A stretch of 6,803 bases of DNA from CAWIOX01 sp963837775. GTDB lineage: Bacteria; Pseudomonadota; Gammaproteobacteria; Burkholderiales; Burkholderiaceae_D. Where the stretch lies: the NCBI GenBank assembly GCA_963837775.1, contig CAWIOX010000016.1, positions 1-6,803 on the forward strand, given 5' to 3'. The first letter of the stretch is position 1; every line of letters begins with the position of its first letter. Below the pieces are notes generated by a model. That model made no database searches. It saw nothing but the letters and a program-made list of their open reading frames with translations, and was not told the DNA's origin. The translations under genes were made by a program, and so were the position numbers. Positions 1 to 6,011 of this stretch are shown piece after piece.

Positions 1-421
1 GTCGAACAGTGTCACCCATTCGTTCCTCGATTTCCGAGGCCGGGTTGGGCGCAATGCGCAGGGTCTGAGCGCCGACGCGGATCGTTGAGTGGCAGCTGTC
101 GCCGGTCGACGCCGAGCATGCCGGCCAGCCAGTTGGCGTCCGCAGCACTGTGGTCAGCGGCGCTGCAGCGCCACTGCTGACGGTCAGATGGCGTAGCGAA
201 CCGCTATTCAAAATCGCCTCCAGACGCGCCGCGGCCTCGGCCGGCGGCAGATCGCGTTCGATCCGGCCGGCATCGAGCAGCACCCTGACCAACTGCTCCG
301 AGGCGACGACCTCGGCGCTGACGTCGTTGCGCAGCGAGTACAGGCTGATCAGTACGGTCAGCAACAACAACCCTAGCAGCATTCCGCCGAGATAGCCGAC
401 CAACCGTCGTCTGAGATCCAT
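1..421 (-). CDS. Sensor histidine kinase, N-terminal part (MoxY/LapD-like periplasmic domain), partial and frameshifted
   Basis: Read leftwards from the ATG at 421-419 (MDLRRRLVGYLGG); an ATG at 433-431 in the same frame is an alternative start. Residues about 7-28 form one hydrophobic transmembrane segment after a basic N-terminus. A periplasmic stretch follows, with an acidic helical part (AEVVASEQLVRVLLDAGR) and later VGAQTLRIAPNPASEIEER. This layout resembles the LapD/MoxY N-terminal domain of kinases found beside methanol and PQQ-alcohol dehydrogenase genes. The dimerisation and ATPase domains would lie beyond the left edge, so the kinase call is inference from the N-terminus. Two opposite frameshifts are visible. 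The segment NWLAGMLGVDRRQLPLNDP, which fits the family between these blocks, is in a different frame, entered at about 141-178 and left at about 71-85. The gene diverges from the TonB receptor and could sense the signal acting on the shared promoter box. Confidence 0.65.
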   Translation of the reverse strand, partial: MDLRRRLVGYLGGMLLGLLLLTVLISLYSLRNDVSAEVVASEQLVRVLLDAGRIERDLPPAEAAARLEAILNSGSLRHLTVSSGAAAPLTTVLRTPTGWPACSASTGDSCHSTIRVGAQTLRIAPNPASEIEERMGDTVR

Positions 422-447
422 CGCCTGCCCCATGTCCAAGTAATGAT

Positions 448-472
448 CTTGTACCGCAAGTTTCGTACCAAG
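448..472. promoter_or_regulatory. Imperfect dyad in the divergent intergenic region
   Basis: CTTGTAC (448-454) faces GTACCAAG (465-472) across a 10-nt centre, and GTACC also recurs as a direct repeat (451-455 region and 465-469). It lies upstream of the leftward kinase gene and about 15 bp before the receptor promoter box. A regulator site or part of the kinase promoter is possible; no clear -35/-10 pair for the kinase was found. No second copy was seen in the window. Confidence 0.3.
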
Positions 473-486
473 TGGTGCATGGATGT

Positions 487-531
487 CGGGAATTTTTCCC
501 GGGTTTTCCGTGGCTAAATCCCGAGACTTGC
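487..531 (+). promoter_or_regulatory. Shared 45-bp promoter box, copy 1 (upstream of TonB receptor)
   Basis: The box begins CGGGAATTT and ends TCCCGAGACTTGC. It aligns without gaps to 3344-3388 upstream of the dehydrogenase, 36 of 45 bases identical by hand count. This copy holds a perfect palindrome, CGGGAA-TTT-TTCCCG (487-501), and a second inverted repeat, TCCCG-AGACTTG-CGGGA (519-535). Paired dyads next to a promoter suit an activator site, for example a LuxR/NarL-type response regulator of the kind that controls PQQ alcohol dehydrogenases; the identity of the regulator is inference. Confidence 0.75.
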
Positions 532-552
532 GGGAGCGCCGTCCCATATAGT
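525..552 (+). promoter_or_regulatory. Predicted promoter of the TonB receptor gene
   Basis: TATAGT at 547-552 is a good -10 candidate. GACTTG at 525-530, inside the shared box and 16 bp upstream, is a poor -35, which suits an activator-dependent promoter. At the same offset from the box the dehydrogenase promoter has ATACTT. Transcription would start near 559, leaving about 55 nt of leader before the GTG at 615. Confidence 0.5.
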
Positions 553-614
553 GGGCACACTACGGCAGTCCTGGCTCGACCGCCGGCAACGCAAACAACA
601 AATCAGGAGACCTT

Positions 615-3152
615 GTGCAATATCCAATATTTCAACGCGGGCGGGAAGCATGGCCCCGAACTTCGATCGTGCTGGCACTGGCGGCCGCATTCAGCCCGAC
701 ATGCCCACGCGCAGCAGGAAAAAATACTGCCGGCGGTCGAGGTCATCGGCAGCACGCCGTTGCCCGGCATCGGCCAGCCGCGCAACGAAATCGCGGCACC
801 GGTGCAAACTGCCAGAAGCCGCGACATCGAGCGCAGCGGTGCGCTGGAGCTGGGCGACTTCATGAACCGCACGCTGGGCAGCGTGCATGTCAACGAGATG
901 CAGGGCAATCCATTCCAGATGGATGTCAGCTATCGCGGCTATACCGCGTCGCCGCTGCTGGGCACGCCGCAGGGCTTGTCGGTGTACATGGATGGCGTGC
1001 GCATCAACCAGCCGTTTGGCGATGTGGTGAGCTGGGACCTGATTCCGCGTGCGGCGATTTCGTCGATGACGCTGATGCCGGGTTCGAACCCGCTGTTCGG
1101 CCTGAACACGCTGGGCGGCGCGCTGTCGGTGCAGACCAAGAACGGCCGCAGCGATCCGGGCACCTCGCTGCAGACCACGGTCGGCAGCAATGCACGGCGT
1201 GCGTCGAGTTCGAACATGGCGGCTTCAACGACAAGGGACTGGACTGGTATGTCAGCGGCAACCTGTTCCGGGAGAACGGCTGGCGCAATGATTCGCCGTC
1301 CGATGTGCGCCAGTTGTTCAGCAAGCTGGGCTGGCGCAGCGGCGCCACAGACCTGAAGCTGACGCTGGCCCATGCCGACAATCAGCTGACCGGCAATGGC
1401 CTGCAAGAGCAGGGTCTGCTGGCGCGCGACCGGGCCAGCGTGTACACCAAGCCGGATCTGACGCAGAACCGTTCGACGCTGCTCAATCTGGCGGCCAGCC
1501 ATGCATTCAATGATGAGCTGCTGTTCTCCGGCAATGCGTATTACCGCAACATCAACAGCGCGACCCTCAACGGCGACATCAACGAGGGGGCGCTGGATCA
1601 GTCGGTATATCAGCCCAGTGCGGCCGATAAAGCGGCGCTGGCGGCGGCCGGCTATAGCGGCTATCCGGCCAGCGGCGCCAATGCATCGAACACGCCCTTT
1701 CCATTCTGGCGCTGCATCGCGCAAACGCTGCAGAACGACGAGCCGGCCGAGAAATGCAATGGCTTGATCAACCGCACCCAGACCTCGCAGCAGAATTACG
1801 GACTGTCAGGCCAGCTGACCTGGCTGGGCGATCTGGCCGGCAAGCGCAACCAGCTGGTGGCGGGCGCCGGTTATGACGCCAGCCGCGTCAGTTTCACGCA
1901 GTCCTCGCAACTCGGCTATCTGAATCCGGACCGCAGCATCAGCGGCGTCAATGCGTTCGGCGATGGGGTCAGCGGCGGCAATGTGGATGGCGCGCCGTAT
2001 GACACGCGGGTCGATCTTGCCGGCCGGATCCGGACCTGGAGCCTGTTTGCCAGCGACACCTTGTCACTCCGGGACAACTTGCACCTGACGCTATCGGGGC
2101 GCTACAACGCGACCTCGATCAAGAATCGCGACCAGATCCATGCCGACGGCGACAGCGCGTCGCTCAGTGGCGAGCACCGCTTTGCACGCTTCAATCCTGC
2201 CATCGGCCTGACTTACAGCCCGACCAGGGCGCTCAACACCTATGCCGGCTACAGTGAAAGCAGCCGCGCGCCGACCGCGATCGAACTGGGTTGCGCCAAT
2301 CCGGATCAGCCCTGCAAGCTGCCCAATGCGATGGCCGGCGATCCGCCGCTGCAGCAGGTCGTCACACGGACCTTTGAGGCGGGCTTGCGCGGCACCGCAG
2401 CCGGCAATCTGCAATGGAATGCCGGCCTGTTCAGCGCTGAAAACAAGGACGACATCCTGTTTGTGGCCGACAATCAGTCCGGTTTTGGCTATTTCAAGAA
2501 CTTCGGCAAAACCCGGCGCCAGGGGCTGGAACTGGGTCTCAGCGGCAAACTCGGCAAGCTCAATCTGGGTGCGCAATACACCTGGCTGAATGCGACTTTC
2601 CAGAGTGCCGAAACCGTCAATGGCAGCGGCAACAGCAGCAATGACGCGGCCAGTGCCGGCAGTCCTGGACTGGATGGCACCATCAACATTCGTCCGGGCG
2701 ACCGCATTCCGCTGATCCCGCGTCAAATGCTGAAACTGTCTGCCGATTATGCAGTGTCGCCATCCTTCACCCTCAACAGCAGTATGGTGGCGGTGTCAGG
2801 TGCGTTGGCGCGTGGCAACGAGAACAATGGTCACCAGCCGGATGGCAAGTATTATCTTGGCCCGGGCCGCAGCGCCGGTTATGCGATTTTCAATTTGGGC
2901 GGCAACTACCGCGTGACGCCACAGTTGCAGTTGCTGGCGCAAGTCAATAACGTGTTCGACACGCAGTACAGCAGCGCCGCCCAACTGGGGTCGACCGGCT
3001 TTGATGCGAACGGCAATTTCGCTGCCAGAGCGTTGGGGGGATCGAGCGCCGACGGCTTTCCGGTCCAGCAATCGACCTTCTACGCCCCTGGCGCGCCAAG
3101 GTTGTTCTGGCTCGGACTGCGTTATGTATTCGACAAACCATCCGGGGCCTAA
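615..3152 (+). CDS. TonB-dependent outer-membrane receptor with two compensating frameshifts
   Basis: This is a 22-strand barrel-type transporter powered by TonB-ExbBD. The start is GTG 615, preceded by AGGAGA (605-610). A signal peptide (SIVLALAAAFS) is read in this frame. Between about 690 and 706 the coding frame changes: AHAQQEK, a TonB-box-like AVEVIGST and the plug domain (MDGVRINQPFGDVVSWDLIP, GSNPLFGLNTLGGALSV) are read in the frame of position 1. At 1201-1205 one base, probably a G, is missing, and the barrel continues in the original frame from VEFEHGGFNDKG to the C-terminal LGLRYVF. The frame is free of stops throughout, so a naive 845-residue translation looks intact but has about 165 wrong residues. 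Receptors of this kind occur near PQQ dehydrogenases. Substrate candidates are PQQ, a lanthanide or other metal, or an organic ligand; the sequence does not decide. Confidence 0.88.
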   Translation: MQYPIFQRGREAWPRTSIVLALAAAFSPTCPRAAGKNTAGGRGHRQHAVARHRPAAQRNRGTGANCQKPRHRAQRCAGAGRLHEPHAGQRACQRDAGQSIPDGCQLSRLYRVAAAGHAAGLVGVHGWRAHQPAVWRCGELGPDSACGDFVDDADAGFEPAVRPEHAGRRAVGADQERPQRSGHLAADHGRQQCTACVEFEHGGFNDKGLDWYVSGNLFRENGWRNDSPSDVRQLFSKLGWRSGATDLKLTLAHADNQLTGNGLQEQGLLARDRASVYTKPDLTQNRSTLLNLAASHAFNDELLFSGNAYYRNINSATLNGDINEGALDQSVYQPSAADKAALAAAGYSGYPASGANASNTPFPFWRCIAQTLQNDEPAEKCNGLINRTQTSQQNYGLSGQLTWLGDLAGKRNQLVAGAGYDASRVSFTQSSQLGYLNPDRSISGVNAFGDGVSGGNVDGAPYDTRVDLAGRIRTWSLFASDTLSLRDNLHLTLSGRYNATSIKNRDQIHADGDSASLSGEHRFARFNPAIGLTYSPTRALNTYAGYSESSRAPTAIELGCANPDQPCKLPNAMAGDPPLQQVVTRTFEAGLRGTAAGNLQWNAGLFSAENKDDILFVADNQSGFGYFKNFGKTRRQGLELGLSGKLGKLNLGAQYTWLNATFQSAETVNGSGNSSNDAASAGSPGLDGTINIRPGDRIPLIPRQMLKLSADYAVSPSFTLNSSMVAVSGALARGNENNGHQPDGKYYLGPGRSAGYAIFNLGGNYRVTPQLQLLAQVNNVFDTQYSSAAQLGSTGFDANGNFAARALGGSSADGFPVQQSTFYAPGAPRLFWLGLRYVFDKPSGA
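700..1203 (+). other. Plug domain of the TonB receptor, encoded out of frame with the rest
   Basis: In the frame starting at position 700 the translation gives HAHAQQEKILPAVEVIG followed by a typical plug: SGALELGDFMNRTLGSVHV, MQGNPFQMDVSYRGY, then LSVYMDGVRINQPFGDVVSW and the conserved FGLNTLGGALSVQTKNGR end. The frame of the barrel yields a low-complexity, Arg/Ala/His-rich sequence here (for example RGHRQHAVARHRPAAQRN), as expected for a shadow frame in GC-rich DNA. This segment marks where any corrected translation must switch frames. Confidence 0.88.
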
Positions 3153-3165
3153 ACTGAAATTGTCC

Positions 3166-3181
3166 TGCGCCTTTTGGCGCA
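3166..3181 (+). other. Small stem-loop just after the receptor gene
   Basis: TGCGCC-TTTT-GGCGCA is a perfect 6-bp stem with a four-T loop, 14 nt after the receptor stop. No T-tract follows, so it is more likely part of the 3' end structure than a terminator by itself. Confidence 0.4.
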
Positions 3182-3208
3182 TGGCACTGCATGGAGTAGA
3201 ATCAACAG

Positions 3209-3250
3209 CCGGGTGGGGAGGGCGCGATTTATCGCCCCCTCCCCACTCGG
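3209..3250 (+). terminator. Probable terminator of the TonB receptor transcript
   Basis: The left arm 3209-3222 (CCGGGTGGGGAGGG) pairs with 3237-3250 (CCCTCCCCACTCGG) over 14 positions, with a single G-T pair. A short inner CG pairing and an AT-rich loop (GATTTAT) sit between them. The sequence TTATTCATTTT follows, T-rich but not an unbroken tract. The position between the receptor stop and the dehydrogenase promoter box suits a terminator separating two transcription units. Confidence 0.65.
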
Positions 3251-3343
3251 TTATTCATTTTCAGCGGCTTTATCATCTCCCCGCTCTCAAAAAATTCAAC
3301 CGAAGCTTGCCAACCCGTTTCGTTTCCTCCACTGAATCGACGC

Positions 3344-3388
3344 CGGGAATTTCTCCCTGTTTTGCGGTGAACAAGTCCCGAGACTTGC
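3344..3388 (+). promoter_or_regulatory. Shared 45-bp promoter box, copy 2 (upstream of PQQ dehydrogenase)
   Basis: This is the gap-free counterpart of 487-531, with the blocks CGGGAATTT at 3344 and TCCCGAGACTTGC at 3376-3388 fully conserved. The first dyad is kept as GGGA-ATTTC-TCCC (3345-3357). The second inverted repeat is not kept (TCCCG then CTGCA), so the conserved element there is probably the TCCCGAGACTTGC half itself. The same binding protein probably acts at both copies. Confidence 0.75.
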
Positions 3389-3409
3389 TGCAGAGCCGCT
3401 CGCATACTT
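3382..3409 (+). promoter_or_regulatory. Predicted promoter of the dehydrogenase operon
   Basis: GACTTG (3382-3387) lies at the end of the shared box. The -10 candidate ATACTT (3404-3409), or CATACT one base earlier, lies at the offset where the receptor promoter has TATAGT. Both hexamers are weak, consistent with dependence on an activator. A start near 3416 would leave a leader of about 80 nt before the ATG at 3498. Confidence 0.45.
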
Positions 3410-3497
3410 TGCTCTCTTACTTGGCTCGCCTATCGGCATGGATGGGCCGGCCCGAGGATTCGGGAACGTAATGATGCAAATCACAGGAGACAAAAAA

Positions 3498-5372
3498 ATG
3501 AAATCGATCCGGTTCAATCCCCGCCAGACCCTGCTCGCGGCCCTCGTGGCCGCCACTCTTTGCACGCCGGCGATGGCCGTCGGCAGCAAGGTGAGCTGGG
3601 ATGACATTCTCAACGACGACAAGACCACCGGCGATGTGCTGACCTACGGCCTTGGCCTCAAGGCCCAGCGCCACAGCACCTTGAAGAACATCAATGCCGC
3701 CAATGTTGCCAATCTGGTGCCGGCCTGGAGCTTCTCCTTCGGCGGTGAAAGGCAGCGCGGCCAGGAGAGCCAGGCGCTGGTGCACGACGGCGTGATCTAC
3801 GTGACCGCCTCCTACTCGCGCATCTATGCGCTCGATGCCCGCACCGGCAAGCGCCTGTGGGAGTACGAGCACCGCCTGCCGGACGACATCCGCCCCTGCT
3901 GCGATGTGGTCAACCGCGGCCCGGCAATCTACGGCGACAAGGTGTTCTTCGGCACGCTGGATGCCAGCATCGTCGCGCTCAACAAGGATACCGGCGCGGT
4001 GGTCTGGAAAGAGAAATTCGCCGACCACAAGGTGGGCAACACGATGACCGGCGCCCCGTTCGTCGTGAAAGACCAGAAGAGCGGCAAGGTGTTGCTGATA
4101 CACGGCTCGTCCGGCGATGAATTCGGCGTGGTCGGCTGGCTGTATGCGCGCGACCCGGATACCGGCAAAGAAGTGTGGGCGCGGCCGATGGTGGAAGGCC
4201 ACATGGGACGCCTGGACGGCAAGGACAGCGTCACCACCGGCGACGCCAAAGCGCCCTCATGGCCGCGCGACAAGGACGGCAATCTGGTAGATGCGTGGAA
4301 CCATGGCGGCGGCGCACCGTGGCAGACCGCCAGTTTCGACATCGATACCAACACCATCGTCATCGGCGCCGGCAACCCGGCGCCGTGGAATACCTGGAAG
4401 CGCACCAAGGAAGGCGACGATCCGAAAAACTGGGACAGCCTGTTCACCTCCGGTCAGGCCTATGTCAACGCCGGCAGCGGCGAGCTGAAAGGCTTCTTCC
4501 AGCATACCCCGAACGATGCCTGGGATTTCTCCGGCAACAACTCGGTGGTCCTGTTCGAGTACAAGGATCCGAGAACCGGCAAGCTGGTCAAGGCATCGGC
4601 ACACGCCGACCGCAACGGTTTCTTCTTCGTCACCGACCGCGAAAAGCTCGCCACCGGTGCCGGCTACCCGAACAAGCCGACCTCGCTGATCGGCGCCTGG
4701 CCGTTCGTCGATGGCATTACCTGGGCGTCCGGCTTCGACCTGAAGACCGGCCGGCCGATCGAGAAGGGCAACCGTCCGCCGGCCCCGAAAGATGGGGCCG
4801 AAAAGGGCGAATCCGTGTTCGTCTCGCCGCCTTTCCTCGGCGGCACCAACTGGCACCCGATGTCATACAGCCCGAATACCGGCCTGTTCTATATCCCGGC
4901 CAACCACTGGGGCATGGATTACTGGACCGAGAAGCTGACCTACAAGGCCGGTTCCGCCTACCTCGGCCAGGGCTTCCGCATCAAGAAACTGTTTGACGAC
5001 CACGTCGGCACCCTGCGCGCGATCGATCCGAAGAGCGGCAAGATCGCCTGGGAGCACAAGGAGAAGTTCCCGCTCTGGGCCGGCACGCTGACCACCGCCG
5101 GCGGCCTGCTGTTTACCGGCACCTCGGACGGCTTTGTCAAGGCGTTCGATGCGAAGAACGGCAAGGAGCTGTGGAAATTCCAGACCGGCTCCGGCGTGGT
5201 ATCGGTGCCGATCACCTGGGAGATGGACGGCGAGCAATATGTCAGCATGCAATCCGGTTATGGCGGTGCAGTGCCGCTGTGGGGCGGCGACATGGCCGAC
5301 CTGACCAAGCAGGTGACGCAGGGCGGCTCGGTGTGGACATTCAAGTTGCCCAAGCAGCTGGCCAAGCGCTGA
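3498..5372 (+). CDS. exaA: PQQ-dependent alcohol dehydrogenase (quinoprotein ethanol dehydrogenase, ExaA/PedE type)
   Basis: This periplasmic quinoprotein oxidises primary alcohols to aldehydes with PQQ and a metal ion, passing electrons to cytochrome c. The start is ATG 3498 with AGGAGA at 3485-3490; 624 residues. A signal peptide ends at AMA-27. The family's eight-bladed propeller shows in repeated blade motifs (LDARTGKRLWEYEH, LNKDTGAVVWKEKF, IDPKSGKIAWEHKE, FDAKNGKELWKFQTG). The adjacent cysteines C134-C135 (RPCCDVV) form the vicinal disulphide of the family. Metal and catalytic residues correspond to E208 (SGDEFG), N293 (GAGNP) and D343 (NDAWDFSGN). Two residues after the catalytic Asp stands Ser345, where lanthanide enzymes (XoxF, PedH) carry Asp, so a calcium enzyme is predicted. 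The gene follows the shared promoter box and heads a unit with the pentapeptide and cytochrome genes. The exact substrate range cannot be read from sequence. Confidence 0.95.
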   Translation: MKSIRFNPRQTLLAALVAATLCTPAMAVGSKVSWDDILNDDKTTGDVLTYGLGLKAQRHSTLKNINAANVANLVPAWSFSFGGERQRGQESQALVHDGVIYVTASYSRIYALDARTGKRLWEYEHRLPDDIRPCCDVVNRGPAIYGDKVFFGTLDASIVALNKDTGAVVWKEKFADHKVGNTMTGAPFVVKDQKSGKVLLIHGSSGDEFGVVGWLYARDPDTGKEVWARPMVEGHMGRLDGKDSVTTGDAKAPSWPRDKDGNLVDAWNHGGGAPWQTASFDIDTNTIVIGAGNPAPWNTWKRTKEGDDPKNWDSLFTSGQAYVNAGSGELKGFFQHTPNDAWDFSGNNSVVLFEYKDPRTGKLVKASAHADRNGFFFVTDREKLATGAGYPNKPTSLIGAWPFVDGITWASGFDLKTGRPIEKGNRPPAPKDGAEKGESVFVSPPFLGGTNWHPMSYSPNTGLFYIPANHWGMDYWTEKLTYKAGSAYLGQGFRIKKLFDDHVGTLRAIDPKSGKIAWEHKEKFPLWAGTLTTAGGLLFTGTSDGFVKAFDAKNGKELWKFQTGSGVVSVPITWEMDGEQYVSMQSGYGGAVPLWGGDMADLTKQVTQGGSVWTFKLPKQLAKR

Positions 5373-5379
5373 TCCACCG

Positions 5380-5410
5380 CTGTCAGGGGGCGGGAACGCC
5401 GCCCTGACAG
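5380..5410 (+). other. Strong stem-loop between dehydrogenase and pentapeptide genes
   Basis: CTGTCAGGG (5380-5388) pairs perfectly with CCCTGACAG (5402-5410). GGCG pairs with CGCC inside, past one bulged G, and the GGAA loop is of the GNRA class. It begins 8 nt after the dehydrogenase stop. No T-tract follows, so full termination is unlikely. A 3' stabiliser or partial attenuator giving more dehydrogenase mRNA than downstream mRNA is a reasonable inference. Confidence 0.65.
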
Positions 5411-5438
5411 CAGCCGAGTCCATCTACCGAGTCTGCCC

Positions 5439-6011
5439 ATGAAGCCTTTTATCCCATTCTTCCTCGCGACCTTGCTGCTAGCAAGCGCCGCAAGGGCTGC
5501 GCCGCCCGCCGTCGAGCCGCTGGTCATCAACGGCTGCGGCATCTGGCCCCACGCCCAATGCCGCGGCGCGGATCTGCGCCACGCGAATCTGGCCGGCAAG
5601 AACCTGGCCGGGGCAGATCTCACCGGCGCCAAACTGGCGCGGGCCGACCTGCGCGGGGCGAACCTGGCCGGCGCGCTGCTTGACGGCGCCGACCTGACGG
5701 CCGCCCGCCTCAACCTGGTGAACGCGCCGGCAGCGAGCTTCAAGGGCGCGCGGCTGATCGGCGCCAACCTGGAATTCGCCCGCCTGATGCGCGCCGATTT
5801 TTCCGGGGCCGACCTGACGGCGGCCAACCTGGAAATGGCACGCGCCAATTTCGCCTGGTTCGTCGGCGCCCGGCTGACCAACGCCAACCTGCAGGAAGCC
5901 AAGTTTGTCACGGTGAACCTGAAGGATGCCAATCTGGAAGGCGCCTACCGCCGCTACACCATTTTCCCGGATGCCTTTTTCGAAGGCTGTACCGCTTGCC
6001 CGACAGAATAA
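5439..6011 (+). CDS. Secreted pentapeptide-repeat protein
   Basis: The 190-residue protein begins with a signal peptide (MKPFIPFFLATLLLASAARA, cut after about residue 20). From about residue 44 to 173 it holds roughly 26 in-phase pentapeptides of the A(D/N)LXX type (ADLRH ANLAG KNLAG ADLTG), which fold as a right-handed quadrilateral beta-helix in known members. Two cysteines precede the repeats (C33, C41) and two follow (C184, C187), so disulphides may cap the helix in the periplasm. Pentapeptide proteins adjoin PQQ alcohol dehydrogenase genes in ped-type clusters, for example near pedE of Pseudomonas putida as I recall, but their function is unknown. No strong ribosome site precedes the ATG, and the stem-loop at 5380-5410 lies upstream, so lower expression than the dehydrogenase is likely. 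The stop overlaps the next start (TAATG). Confidence 0.92.
   Translation: MKPFIPFFLATLLLASAARAAPPAVEPLVINGCGIWPHAQCRGADLRHANLAGKNLAGADLTGAKLARADLRGANLAGALLDGADLTAARLNLVNAPAASFKGARLIGANLEFARLMRADFSGADLTAANLEMARANFAWFVGARLTNANLQEAKFVTVNLKDANLEGAYRRYTIFPDAFFEGCTACPTE

Noticed and set aside
204..560. Minus-strand 118-codon frame over the kinase start and the intergenic region
   Set aside because: The kinase frame with its transmembrane segment is better; this one crosses the receptor promoter and has no family features.
472..1356. A separate gene of 294 codons starting at 472
   Set aside because: Its middle part is the plug domain of the TonB receptor read through the frameshifts. The part before 690 overlaps the promoter and signal-peptide region, and the part after 1203 is out of frame with the barrel.
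3001..3471. Plus-strand 156-codon frame overlapping the receptor end and the intergenic region
   Set aside because: It begins inside the barrel coding sequence and runs through the terminator hairpin and the promoter box; the translation has no recognisable features.
3438..3497. Upstream ATG for the dehydrogenase at 3438
   Set aside because: The ATG at 3498 has AGGAGA at the right distance and is followed directly by a signal peptide; the longer form would put 20 residues before it and begin close to the predicted transcription start.
3498..5372. Naming the dehydrogenase as lanthanide-type (PedH/XoxF)
   Set aside because: The residue two after the catalytic Asp is Ser345 rather than Asp.
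5560..5960. Regular 15-bp periodicity (ctggcc/gccaacctg-like units) as a tandem DNA repeat
   Set aside because: It is explained by the pentapeptide code of the protein; the units differ in codon use and are not exact DNA repeats.
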